Shown here piece after piece: positions 12,391 through 23,943 of a stretch of 64,000 nucleotides of DNA. How positions within the stretch are numbered: the stretch's first letter is position 1; every line of letters begins with the position of its first letter. Source of the stretch: Castanea sativa (taxonomy: Eukaryota; Streptophyta; Magnoliopsida; Fagales; Fagaceae); assembly GCF_040712315.1 (NCBI RefSeq), contig NC_134019.1, forward strand, positions 36,857,873 through 36,921,872, read 5' to 3'. The notes beneath the pieces are model-generated. The model saw nothing but the letters and a program-made list of their open reading frames with translations, was not told the DNA's origin and ran no database searches. Position numbers and translations under genes: made by a program.

Positions 12391-13816
12391 AGAGAATTCC
12401 CGGTTGTGCTAAGTAACCAATTTCAAATCTAAGTTATGCTAACACGATTCAAATTGTGGTTAAACAATCAAACACCATATTGCAAAACTCATAAAATAGT
12501 GGAAGATTTATCCACTAACCTCAAAACCGTAGACAGGAAAACTCTTCAATGGTTAAAATTTAAACTTAAATCTATTGCTACCAAATGTAGATTTACTAAT
12601 GTGACCTTATGCAACCCTAAATTCATAGACTCTTATCTATGGACTCTAGTTGCACGTGAACACCCACACAGAACTTCAATAACTCTTTTGAAAATTCTCT
12701 TTAGCAATTGATTTGTTTATTTATTGAAACAACTTTAACTGATCACCGAAAACTTGAATCTTGAAACATGAATTACCAGTTGATTCTTTGAGAGAACTCG
12801 GTTAACCCTAATCCTAGGTGGACAATGCACAACTCTCCAAAATTTCTTTTTGACATCGACTGGGTTTTCTTTTATTGCTTGGCTTTGTAGGCATGAAACC
12901 CAAAAGGCTCGGATGAATGATTAGGCTATATTTGGATTCTATCAGCATGGTTCTCAATTTAAGCTGTATGAATTGAGATTGTCAATTGATTGACCATATA
13001 TTATGGATGTATCGAAAAGCGGAACTTGCAATTTTTCTTGAGTAGTCTTGGGCTGCAAATACATATGAAAAATACATACAACTACAAGACACTAAATTTG
13101 TTCACATTTAGCTCATAAAGAAAATCATTAACACTTCATTTGTTAATAGAGTTGGTACAGAAAATCATTAATACTTCATTTGTTAATAGAGTTGGTGGAA
13201 GTAGTAGCAGTGTTGTTGATGACAACGAAGGTAGAATTATAATGGTGGTGGCTAAGGTGATAGTCATAGCAATTGTGGTGATGGTAAGGTGATGTGGTGG
13301 TAGTGATTGTGGGGTTGGAGATGGAAATGGTGTGCTTGGGCGTGGCAATATATTGATTGTGGTGGGAGTAGTAGCGTCAAAGGTTGTGGCCACGGTGTTG
13401 GTAGCATTGCTACAAAGGAATTGAGAGGCGGAAAACATATGCAGCCTCTTTTATCGTTATTTTAATTTTTGTTGACTAAAAAAATATTTTTCTTTTGTCT
13501 AAGATTTTGCTACACCGAGTATTGAAAAATGCAAAAAAAAATAAAAAAAGAAGAAGAAAAGAAAAAAAGATTACATGCCAAAAGCAATAGAAATTATAGA
13601 ATGAATAATTCATTTGTTTTATGGATAAGAATGAGAAGAAAAGAGGTGGAAATGACTCAATGATAGAGAAGGTTGTCTATTTCAACATTGTACGTGAAAA
13701 TCAGCACTCTATACTGAACAAGTAAATAATGGAGAGATAGCTAGGGTGACAAAAAGCAACATAATAGGGAAAACTGTATTTTTTGCTCTTGAAGTATGCA
13801 TGCATCTACGCGCGCT

Positions 13817-13820
<4 letters not shown>
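12391..13820. other. Intergenic stretch with low-complexity GT/GGT-rich part
   Basis: An open frame at 12436-12711 gives no recognisable protein. 13190-13440 is rich in GGT/GTG triplets, and its reverse frame is a Thr/Pro-rich low-complexity translation. A near-perfect 35-bp tandem copy occurs around 13122-13192 ('agaaaatcattaacacttca'). No gene is supported. Confidence 0.4.

Positions 13821-13911
<91 letters not shown>
13821..13911 (+). repeat. (GA)n microsatellite, about 45 units
   Basis: Uninterrupted GA dinucleotides run for 91 bp. The Arg-Glu open frame across it is a by-product of the repeat. Confidence 0.97.
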
Positions 13912-13913
<2 letters not shown>

Positions 13914-14142
13914 GAAATCCTAAATTGTTTGGAAAAAAATTGTGAATGTATCGAATCATCAATGGTGATTACTTTTCCCTAATAACGGAGAAATTATATA
14001 GTTCACTATGAGAACCTAATAATGTGATATTTTTTAAAACTAATATAACATATATGATAAATTATTAACATTAACCACTTAATCTCCCACGTGGTTATGC
14101 ACCAAACAATCTTTATTTCTCTCTTAACATCTAAATCAAAAT

Positions 14143-14299
14143 GTGGGTTCCAGTTAGCTCAACTGGTAAAGTATTTGATAGTTGAATAAGAGATCTGGGG
14201 TTCAATCCCCGCATACATCAAAAATTGATTGGTGTCTTAGTCTGATGATAAAGAGTATCATTAGAAGCAGACGTCATAGGTTGAAACTCTCTAAAAAAA
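14143..14299 (+). mobile_element. tRNA-derived SINE
   Basis: The 5' part is tRNA-like, with an A box (TAGCTCAACTGGTAAAG, about 14155-14171) and a B box (GGGGTTCAATCCCCG, about 14197-14211) spaced as in Pol III promoters. A tRNA-unrelated body follows and ends in CTCTCTAAAAAAA. The flanks ATCTAAATCAAAAT (14129-14142) and ATCTAAATTAAAAT (14300-14313) form a 14-bp target duplication with one mismatch. The head does not fold as a proper tRNA, so it is a SINE and not a tRNA gene. Confidence 0.85.
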
Positions 14300-14319
14300 A
14301 TCTAAATTAAAATTGAAAA

Positions 14320-16130
14320 TTAGATTACAACTTTACTAAACCATACATCGGCTTATCTCTAAGATAAAGTAAACATCATTTCTTTAAAAATAATAAATTT
14401 TCATTTCTTTTTATTAAATTTTATGTTTGAACTATGATTTTTTTATTTTCTATATGAAATTAACCTTGATTTAGTTAGTACTAATTTATTAAGTTGTGTA
14501 TTTAATTCATTAAAATAAACCTTCGTTTAGCTTTCATTAAAAAAAGGTTATTTAATTGAAATTTATATATAAAAGGCTCCATTTAATTCTATTGTCTTAT
14601 GCTCAAACTATATCGAGCCAACCAAGCCTACGCCACCACCTTGCTCTTGTGATTTTCTATTATGGATTAAGTTGAGTGTTGATTTTGATGTTGTACGAGG
14701 TTGATTTTCATGTTGAATTGCACTCATTAATTCATGATCCATTTAGTATTAGCAAACTAGTTTGCTTGATAAAATGTCTTGTCAAACCTCAAGCCCCCTC
14801 ATGCACATGATGGTGTCATTTTTCATTAGTTTCAATTCATTTAGGCTTCAATCTTCATGACTAATTGGTGCTTTTTGTCATTTTTTGTGTCTTAAGGTTT
14901 GATTCTAGTCATTGTGAATCACTAAATGTTTTCCATCTTTATCATGACGATTGGTATAGAAGGAAAAGTATGGCGTCTAGCTAGCTGTAAACGTACAAAA
15001 TCCACTCGTATAAAGTATAGACCTTGATGGCAGATTTCATGATTTTCGTTTTCCGACCATGCATTCTTATCACACCATTGTCGTAAACCTTTCCTTCACA
15101 TGAAGAGTCAATTCTTGACCTTAATATAATTAAACTTCAAATTCCTTAGTCACAAGGGTGGATTTCTTTGACTACTAGTTTTTTTTTTCGAGGAATCTTG
15201 AGTCACATAGGTGGATTTCTTTGACTACTATAGTTTTTTTTTTCCAAGGATTTTTGAATTACTTGGGTCGGTTTCTTTGACTTCTAAATATTTTTTTTCA
15301 ACCTCCCATAGAGTTAATTCATCACGAGTTCTATTCCAGCTCTCATTCATATAGTTACAATGGTTGTAAAGCTACTCATCTTTTTTGTTGATTTATATAT
15401 ATGTGCACCAATCTTGATCCCATCTCACGCATGCATAAGCACTTTTCACCGATGTTCTCGCATTGACATATTGGGGTCACATTTTTCAGGTGCTCATTGG
15501 TACCTTTGAGTCTCAATCCAATTTGCACTCTCCTACCTCTTTCTCATGCATCCTTACTTGACCTGTCATAACTCAACAGATCTGGTACAGTCTTCAAGAC
15601 CTTGATTTATCTTTTATTAATACCCAAAATAAAAGAAGAATTAAATTAGATAAAAATGAATAAAAAAGCACAAACACAAACACATGTACACACCTGAATA
15701 CTTGGTACTAGAATTCTAGTCAGCATTTGGCTAGAAAACGAAGTGTTGATCCGTGATTGGAACTCTGTTTTCCCATATTCAAAATGAGTGTTTTTTTTCC
15801 AATCTTATATGGTCTTCCCCAAGACTATTAAGGGATAAATATAAGATTAAACCCCTAAAATACACTTGAAAACTTAGGAAAAGCATTTTTTATAGATGGG
15901 GGAAGTCATTAAAGAAAAGGGGAGGTCAATTTCCATACACTAGAAAATCACTCTGTAGACTTCCCGTCAAAGTACTCACTGTTCTGAAATGTACGAAATT
16001 TAGAGCAATTTGGTGATTCGATTTAAGTTCTTGAGGTGTGGTTTGGTCTGTAAGAATTATGATTTTGTTTTTAATTAAGTTATAAACATTCAACAGTCAA
16101 AATAACAACTTTTTTTTTTCCTTACATTAT
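14320..16130. other. Intergenic stretch without recognisable features
   Basis: AT-rich. Short repeated phrases such as 'ggtggatttctttgactac' occur at about 15161 and 15212. No coding frame or structured repeat beyond that. Confidence 0.4.
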
Positions 16131-16137
16131 AAAAGTA

Positions 16138-16659
16138 CATTTTGACACTTTTTTGTAAGGTTAAATGATGATTGCAAAATTAGAACTATACAATTTAGAA
16201 CATAAAGATCCACGTGTAGTCGTATACACACAGTACACGCAAGTCACACCATTAATGTTTAAGATTGCATGACCAAAAACCCTAAAAAAGTCTAGATCCA
16301 AATAAATCAACATTTTGACACTTTTTGTAAGGTTAAATGATGATTGCAAACTTAGAATTATACAATTTAGAATATAAGGATCCACGTGTATAGTCGTGTA
16401 CACACGGTACGCACAAGTCACAACCATTAATGTTTAAGATTGCATGACCAAAAACCCTAAAAAAGTCTAGATCCAAATAAATCAACATTTTGACACTTGG
16501 TGTAAAGTTAGGTGATAATTGCAAACTTAGAATTATACAATTTAGAACATAAGGATCCACGTGTAGTCGTGTACACATTGTAAACACAAGTCACAACCAT
16601 TAATGTTTAAGATTGCATGACCAAAAACCCTAAAAAAAAGTATAGATCCGAATAAATCA
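16138..16659. repeat. Tandem array: three copies of a 172-175 bp unit
   Basis: Units start at 16138, 16310 and 16485, each with 'acattttgacac'. They share the order: 'ggttaaatgatgattgcaaa', then GATCCACGTGTA, then a 'tacacac' block, 'attaatgtttaagattgcat', and 'ccaaaaaccctaaaaaa'. Every unit contains one CACGTG hexamer (about 16212, 16383 and 16559). Minus-strand open frames across it are repeats of each other and not a real protein. Confidence 0.9.
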
Positions 16660-17778
16660 CCTCCCATCATAAGACATGATTTTTTAAACGATTCTTTTAT
16701 TATTGGATTCTACTATTCTTGGATTCAGTTATGAACTTCATAATTTCCTGATAACATGGTATCATCCATTTCCATGATCACCCGGATGTTCATAAACTTC
16801 TTCATATTATAATATCCAAGCCATGAATTTGAGTGCCATGCGGCTTTCAATAGTACATAAATATGGGACACCTGCACATTATGATGAAACTGTGATATCA
16901 ATACTCAATTTTTTGGAATAATGGCAATAATGATAGGGAAAAATATAGTACTAAGATAAAAGGAAATATGAGAGTTATTACCATGACGTTCAATCGAAGA
17001 CTTAAGAAAAGAAAATAGGGGAGAAATTAAGTTGCTTGTTTTGTTTCTCCAATGATGTTGTCCACACTATCATTAACTACACAAAAATCCAACATATGCT
17101 ATTTTATATTCAATATATGAACATATGCTTTTGAATATTTTATTTCGAAGGGACCATGCAAACGTATGAGATGTTTCCCAAGTCCCTAGTATTAAAAAGA
17201 TCACTTCAGTTAATATACAATATTTTCCCATACTTTTCAGCACACAGAAAGTCATTTGCTTATGATTGCATGCACAACAACATAAGTTATCTACAATTAG
17301 TTCCAAACTTTGATTAAGATCTTTTCTTAACCATATACAAAATATCACATTATTTAAAATTTTAAATAACGGAGCGTTAAGTTCATCTTTAAATTTTTCG
17401 TATTAAACCACCACTTAGTAACATCTTAGGGTCATTCTTAAGAAATTCTTCTTTGTAATAACCTAGTATGTGTATAGATGAAGAGACTTCATATATCTAA
17501 AAAATAATCAGATATTTAAAGAAATTAAAGTATTTCAACAAGGGAGTATTTTTTTCAAGAAAAAAGGTTGTGTCCTAGCCTAAAGCTGATTTACAATCCC
17601 ATTTGAGAGTAAAAAGATATGGAATCTTTGGTTGGACTGTAGTATATATTCAGGGTAATTATTCACCATTATAGGACATAAGTGCTACATTAGTGGCATC
17701 AGATCCTGCTATGAAAATCGTAGCAAAACAGTAAACAATCACTCTCAATAAATAGGGGGAACAGAGGGACGCGTTGGT

Positions 17779-17844
17779 GCATTAAAGGAGGGAAAGAAAC
17801 CCATAGTATTGGCATTAAAGGAGGGAAAGAAACCCATAGTATTG
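17779..17844. repeat. 33-bp tandem duplication, two copies
   Basis: The unit beginning GCATTAAAGGAGGGAAAGAA starts at 17779 and again at 17812, and the copies are essentially identical, so the duplication is recent. Confidence 0.9.
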
Positions 17845-18072
17845 GTCTGAATATGATTAGAAATAATAGCTGTAAGTGGATTGGAAGCCAGAGACAGAAC
17901 AGAGTCACCAAAATACCCCAACTTTAGTCTTTAAGTGCTCTATCTCTCTCAACCCCATTATATAATAGAGAGGGCCTGCAAGAACTAGGATTCCCAATAC
18001 ATCGGATCTGCTGCTATATTTCATTGCTCCCTCACCCATATCTCTCTCCCCCCTCTATTATTTTTTTAAGCC

Positions 18073-18347
18073 ATTTATCCATTACAGATAAGATAAGAGG
18101 ATCCTTGGATCAATTTTATAATAATAAAACTGAGTAGGGCTTTTGTTTTCTTGAACTAGTTTATCTGTAAATGATACAATAAATTTAAAGTTTAGTATAC
18201 AATTCAATACATTTATCCATTACAAATAAGATAAGAGGAACCTTGAATCAATTTTATAATAATAAAACTGAGTAGGGCTTTTGTTTTCTTGAACTAGTTT
18301 ATCTGTAAATGATACAATAAATTTAAAGTTTAGTATACAATTCAATA
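18073..18347. repeat. 138-bp tandem duplication, two copies
   Basis: The unit beginning ATTTATCCATTACA starts at 18073 and at 18211. Both contain 'actgagtagggcttttgttt' and 'ttaaagtttagtatacaatt', with only a few substitutions and a small indel between copies. Confidence 0.92.
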
Positions 18348-18349
18348 TT

Positions 18350-20140
18350 AAAACTAAGTAGCTCAATTTACAAAGTTGAAACATTCTCAAAAAAAATTTA
18401 TCAAGTTGAAACTGTTACTTTCTCAAAAAAAAGTTAAAACTATTAAAATTTTCAACCAACATTTAAGAAAGCAAATGTAATATTATCAATGAGAATAAAA
18501 TGATAACTTTATCAACAAGATGTATAATATAGATTATAATTTCATTCTTTTTTTTTTTAAGTAAAATTTTCTATTATTTCTTCTGCGCTTTGACACAACT
18601 TGAAGATATGGTTCCCTATAATTACTAAACCATCACTTTTACATAAACTTACTATATTTTCTCTCCCACTCGCAAAAGTTTTGTCCATAGACTTTCTTAT
18701 TTTCTATTCAACCCTATACATTCATTAAGTAGTGAAATCTAATTAAAAATAAAAACAATAAAAAAATTATTTATCAAAAAAGAACATCATATTAATAAGT
18801 TCAAAAGAGATAATAAATTAATAATCATCATATGATTTTGGTTACTTCCTTTAATTATCAGAAAGCATTATATTTTTTATCAAGAAGACACTTGTCTAAT
18901 TGCCCTACTTTCAAATGGTGAAGATGCCTTTTAATTGATCAAGAGGGACTATGCGATTATATAAAAAAATCTATGGGGTACACCCCAAAAAAGCACTAAA
19001 AAAATATGCTGTACTTTGGGCCTCTAAGTCAATCCAAATACAAAGAGGAAAAGCACTTTAGTGAGCAAAAGGAAAGACAAATTACAACAGGCAACAGGTT
19101 AGCTTTATGTTGATAAAGACCACAGAGAAAGTGATGAAAGAAAATGAGATAGAAAGAGAGGTCCATTTGCCTTTCACCATAGTATAAGGTCATGCTTAAA
19201 TGTATGCAACTAAGGGTTGAGAGAGAGAGAGAGAGAGAGGTCTGAACACTATAGAGAGGAGGATTGGAAAAAAGGGACGGGGGTGGGGAGGGTTGAGAGG
19301 GCCCAGTAGGTGATAAATTGATAATGGAAGTAGCCTTCATCCTCTCTGGATTTGTTCCCACACCAATCCAAATTATATCCTCTATCCCTATCTCTCATTG
19401 CTTCAAGCTTCAAATGGCTGCACAATTTTGCAAGCAAAGCATGATTTGGACAATAGATTGTATTGTCGAGTGGCTGAAAATTGATTGAATATTCAAGTTA
19501 CGGTAAATTCACCAGCAAAGCCTTGTGGGGAAGAAGAAGAAAAAAAGAAAGAAAAAAAAAAAGATAGTTAAGAGCATGATCTAGGATTAAACAAATTAGC
19601 AAATAAATATGATCAATGTAATTAAACAGCTTTTTTGTTAAGGGAGAAAGAAAAAAAAAAACATGATTAGGACATTTTATGCAAATTATTACTCATCTTT
19701 GTCATAATAAACAATAACTAAACGCATGCAAAATTGATATGATTCATTTTAGCTTAACTTATAGCGACAAATAATTAAACGTAATTATCTTAAATCTGTC
19801 AATTTTTATAACCTAGGATTAGTTGTCGCTTTAACTACCTTTCTTGACAAAACAAAGTTTATAACCACATCATATTCCCTTTCTAGATGTAACCATAAAA
19901 TAATTGAGACTGTGTAATTTGTTGTATTGCCTTAAACAACTAAATAACGTTGATGAAGTAGACTCTTTAACAACTACAACGACAAAGGTGAGACATGGAA
20001 TTTTGGGCCTCGGAAATCAAATACCAACTAGGGCCATCGTTAAGACTAGAGAAAGTCTATATACACCAGAAATTCCATGCCCGATTGTGTGACAAATTGT
20101 TAGTAACAACTAAAAAGCAATGTTAATCGAATCCTAATAA
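18350..20140. other. Intergenic stretch without recognisable gene
   Basis: AT-rich; a short (GA)n tract lies at about 19219-19239. No coding or structural feature is supported. Confidence 0.4.
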
Positions 20141-20141
20141 A

Positions 20142-20268
20142 AAGAGAAATATTATGTATACAACATTTTCACAATAAATTTTAAGTGGTTAGTAGTTATT
20201 GATAGGTAAAAAAATAATTTTGTGAATTCAAATAATAACCACTTATAATTTGTTTTGAAAATATGGTG

Positions 20269-20270
<2 letters not shown>
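20142..20270. mobile_element. Small MITE-like inverted repeat
   Basis: The left arm 'aagtggttagtagttatt' pairs with 'aataataaccacttataatt' on the right. The outer parts also pair ('acaacattttcacaataaat' against the 'gttttgaaaatatggtgaaa' strand). It is followed at once by a TA microsatellite (about 20274-20311), a common insertion context. The family is not identified. Confidence 0.5.

Positions 20271-20273
<3 letters not shown>

Positions 20274-20311
<38 letters not shown>
20274..20311. repeat. (TA)n microsatellite
   Basis: About 19 TA units directly follow the small inverted-repeat element. Confidence 0.95.
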
Positions 20312-20317
<6 letters not shown>

Positions 20318-20441
20318 GAAATATTTACGACATGATTTTAATTTTACAGTTCAAACGCTTTTTCTTTAGACCTCTAAGCACTTACGTATGAGAGATTGTT
20401 ACAAGACCATGGCTTGTTTTTTTACGTATAGAACTAAGTGT

Positions 20442-20617
20442 CTGTTTGGTTAGTTTATTTTTTGCTAACTTATTTTACTATTCAATTTATTTTTGCTACT
20501 TTTTGATACTATTCATATGTCCTACTGTACTTTTTCAACTAATATTTACCTTTATCTACCGTACTTTTAATAAAAAGTTTTCAATTTTAACAAAATAAAC
20601 TGATTTCAAAGACCCTA
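20442..20617 (+). mobile_element. Non-autonomous repeat copy, same family as 1038-1204
   Basis: Begins 'taagtgtctgtttggtta' and ends 'aataaactgatttcaaagac'. It shares 'acttattttactattcaatt' and 'ttatctaccgtacttttaat' with the first copy. Non-coding. Confidence 0.5.
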
Positions 20618-20619
20618 AA

Positions 20620-22400
20620 TTCATTTTTGTAGGGTCATAATGCAAAGATTTTTTTAGAAGAAAGATCAAACTAGGATTCTTATGAAATTGATTGATGACG
20701 TATTTTGCTCCTCTTCTTTTTTCCACACATAACGTAATAAAGTAATGGGAATATTAATAAAATAAAATGAAAACAAGGTTCTTTAATTAGAAAGTTAGTT
20801 ACTTACATAAGCATACTCTTAAAGACAAAGAAACAAATAAGGATGTTTATTTAATTGACCCCGACTACTATGTATAGAAGGGATCAGAATCTCCCAGCTA
20901 AAAAAAAAAATCATGATTTAAAAATATTAAACATTCTCTTTTTTTTTTTTTTTTTTTCATTAGAGTAATACTCAAGCAGCCAATGGTTGTGTTTCGTGCA
21001 TTCACGCGCCTAACATGCGAGAGTGGGAAAGAAGCTTCCGTAGGTTCTGATTTTGCCGTTCTGTAATATCTCTTACAACTTCCCAGGTACCAAGTACCAA
21101 CCACAGGACCAAATCCCCGTTCAAACACGTCACCTTCCACGTCATCTTTCTGACATGTCAGATCCAAAGCATAGGAATCTACCACGTGGATGAGTCCATG
21201 TGGGTGCTCACGTATGTAGGCCCGAGCTTCCCGCCCTCCTTCACGAGACCCAAAATACCAAAACCAAAGTTTTTTGCTAATAAAGAATTCCAATTCCACC
21301 TCTGTGACTTGTTCTAGCAAGTACATACAGTCATGCTTTTTAAAAAGTTATTTCCTTTTAGGATATTTGTTAATAATTTCAGTTGATTTTTTCGGATTTA
21401 AAATTGGTACAGTCAAAATACCATAAAAGCATCAAGTTCTTGGTTTTTATCGGTTTTAGATTAATTTTTACAAGTGTTTGATCAATTTTGAGGGTTTTTA
21501 TTAGACTAAATTGGTGTTTGATACTTGTTAAATTGATCAATTCAGTTCGATTTTTAAAACAATCGTACTAATAACACAAACTTAGTTATAATTTTTGTCA
21601 TAACTATTCCGCAAAACAGATTATGACTAATTTCTTGTCAATTTCATATAAACCAATTTTTTTTCTTCTTCACTCATAGTTAGCTATGTAGAAGAATTGT
21701 TGACAAAATTTGTGAATTAGTTTGTGACACTAAATTTTTTGCGACTTAATATAAGACCATCTTAGCATAGTTTTTGAGAAAAGACCAAAAAAAAAAAAAA
21801 AAAGAGAAGGCCTAAACTAGAAGTAGTAGTAATGGTCAGAAAAAGTTATGTCTATTGTAGCTGTGATAAATAACATGTAAAAGACTGTTACTCTAACATG
21901 TTAGTTGTGATACATTCATTGCAGGACAGTGACTAAGAGTTTGTGAGAATCATGGACGATAACTTATTTCCAATTTTGCTGCTACCATGTTTAGTTCATG
22001 AAATGAAAAAAGTTTATTATTTTGGTTTTTGACTAATTACATGATTATGGGATATGCATGAGATGAGTTGAAGAGTTTTTCAATCCAAACTACCATGGTT
22101 AGGTTGAAAAAATAAATAAATAAATAAATAAACCAACTCATTATAGGTGTCCAACCTAATCCACCTAGTTTGGGTAGGATAACTTTTTTTATTTTTTTTA
22201 TTTTAATTGAGCATTAGAACAATACCAATCAAGTGAGTTAGGTTGGATTACGTGGGAGAAAGAAAGCACAATTAACCTTAATATTTTATTCTTCTTATTT
22301 TGCGTGTGTTTAAATTATCAATAGTAGATAAATTGCAACTAAAGATGAAGAGGAAAACAAGAGCCGTAGAGGATTTTTCAAACAATATTAAGTTATTTTT
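20620..22400. other. Intergenic stretch with a cluster of ACGT cores
   Basis: 21000-21330 is clearly more GC-rich than its surroundings and holds four ACGT cores, the centre of many bZIP and bHLH sites, at 21127, 21139, 21184 (inside a palindromic CACGTG) and 21210. A 142-codon minus-strand frame covers it but resembles no protein family. The rest of the stretch is featureless. Confidence 0.45.
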
Positions 22401-22407
22401 TTACTTA

Positions 22408-22795
22408 TAGCACTTGCAGCAGTGGAGCTAAATAGCTAAATAGCTATATAGCTATTTTCGCTCCACCAAAATACCAAAAAGAAGCATGCAGCAGTAGAGC
22501 TAAATCTATTTTTTTTTTTACATAGGCACATCTATAGATAGATGTTCATGAGAGCTAAAAAAAAATTAATTTTTTATTTTGCGTTCACATTACTTTTTTA
22601 TTGTGGTGTTTTTATTGTAGTGAGATGTATTATTTTATTGTGGTAGATATATTATTTTATTGTGATGTTTATATTATTTTATTGTGTTGAAAGCTAAAAT
22701 AGATCCACTGCTGCAGCATGTGTAGGTAAAATAGATAAAGTAACTTTTAGTGGAGCTAAATTGCTAAATTTTTAGCTCCACTGCTGTGGATGCTC
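22408..22795. mobile_element. MITE, probably PIF/Harbinger type, in the bHLH upstream region
   Basis: The left end TAGCACTTGCAGCAGTGGAG is matched by the reverse complement of the right end (GAGCATCCACAGCAGTGGAG). TTA trinucleotides flank both sides (22405-22407 and 22796-22798), the typical PIF/Harbinger target duplication. A second inner pair of inverted motifs (GCAGCAGTAGAGCTAAAT near 22489 and GATCCACTGCTGCAGCATG near 22701) suggests a nested or partly duplicated element. It lies about 1.2 kb 5' of the bHLH start codon. Confidence 0.7.
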
Positions 22796-23339
22796 TTAGG
22801 AAGCAAATTGGTAATTTTCAAAAGTCTTTGTGGTATACTTGGAATTAGTTCAAACAATTGATAGTTTTTATATTTTATCCAATTTATTTATAGCAAGTTT
22901 TTTTTTTAATAGAAATTGTTAATAACAAGTTGAATTATTCAATTTGTAGTACAAAATTCCACGAAAAAAAAAATGCTTAGATCATATATTTATACACAAT
23001 TTTAACCACAATTCGTTACATAATTAGTTATGAATAATAAAAATATAAATTTATAGGAGCTCACTATCACCATATTCACACAACTTGCTACGTAATGAAG
23101 TATAGACAAAACTGTGTAAAATTATATGCTCCTAGCATTGCTCATCCACGAAACCACCACGCAATTTGTTCAATATATATATTTTTTTTCTTTCGTTTTT
23201 TTTTCTCTAAAAAGTTAAGATCCTCGTAATGAAAGTGGTTGGTGCGTAATCCCGCTGACTCCGTTTGAACTTTGAACTAAAAAAACATAAGGTTATTTTT
23301 GTTTGTCATACACATACTTTTTTTTAATCTTTCGGACAG

Positions 23340-23943
23340 TCTCACGTGGCGGTCATGTCAGTAGGTCCCACAGCCCACGGCCTCTGGCTATGGATACATT
23401 CGATGCCTCTCTGCCCCATTTGCTTACAATTTCACTTCTCACTTCTCTCTCTCAATAATTCCGGCCAGTTGTTGTCAGATTCCGGCATTCATTGTCAGTC
23501 TTCCCCGACCACCTCTTTTTCTTCTTAAATATAAATATACCCCACCTTTTCTCTTCCCACCTTATCCTTATATATACACTAACCAAACCCCAAGTACATA
23601 CATACATAGCTGCACTAAGCCCCACGTATATTTTGCTGCACCCAGCAACACGCATTAGTACCCACTTTGTCACTGACTCTCATCACAAACCCAAACCCAA
23701 AGGCCTCGTGTGAGTTTGCGTGTATGTGGGTGTGTTAGGCACAACTCAAGATAGTGCAAGTTTGCCTAATCTTTTAATAATATAAAGAGTAAAGAGTTAC
23801 TACTTGTAGTGTAGTAGAACATATTCATTATTCACCGAGTGCCACTGAATAATAGTACTACTTTTTGTTAAGAAAAAAAGCCGGTTCCTGCACTTTTTTT
23901 TTTTCCTTTCTTTGTCATTCCAGAAGGGTCTTTGTTGAAGGTG
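23340..23943 (+). promoter_or_regulatory. Promoter and 5' leader of the bHLH gene
   Basis: A TATA box (TATATATA, 23569-23576) follows a CT-rich stretch (23420-23560), a common plant core-promoter layout. Transcription would start near 23600, giving a leader of roughly 340 nt before the ATG at 23944. A TTG codon in frame 12 nt upstream of that ATG is not taken as the start. The start site is inferred. Confidence 0.55.

Noticed and set aside
13746..13982. Open frame with a long Arg-Glu run
   Set aside because: It is produced by the (GA)n microsatellite and has no domain or promoter.
14147..14219. Functional tRNA gene
   Set aside because: A and B boxes are present, but the arms do not pair as a tRNA. 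The unit continues into a SINE body with a target duplication.
16161..16587. Two similar overlapping minus-strand open frames
   Set aside because: They are readings of the 174-bp tandem repeat, similar to each other only because the DNA repeats.
20898..21326. 142-codon minus-strand open frame
   Set aside because: No family resemblance. It begins in a T-rich tract and overlaps a GC-rich block better explained as regulatory DNA.
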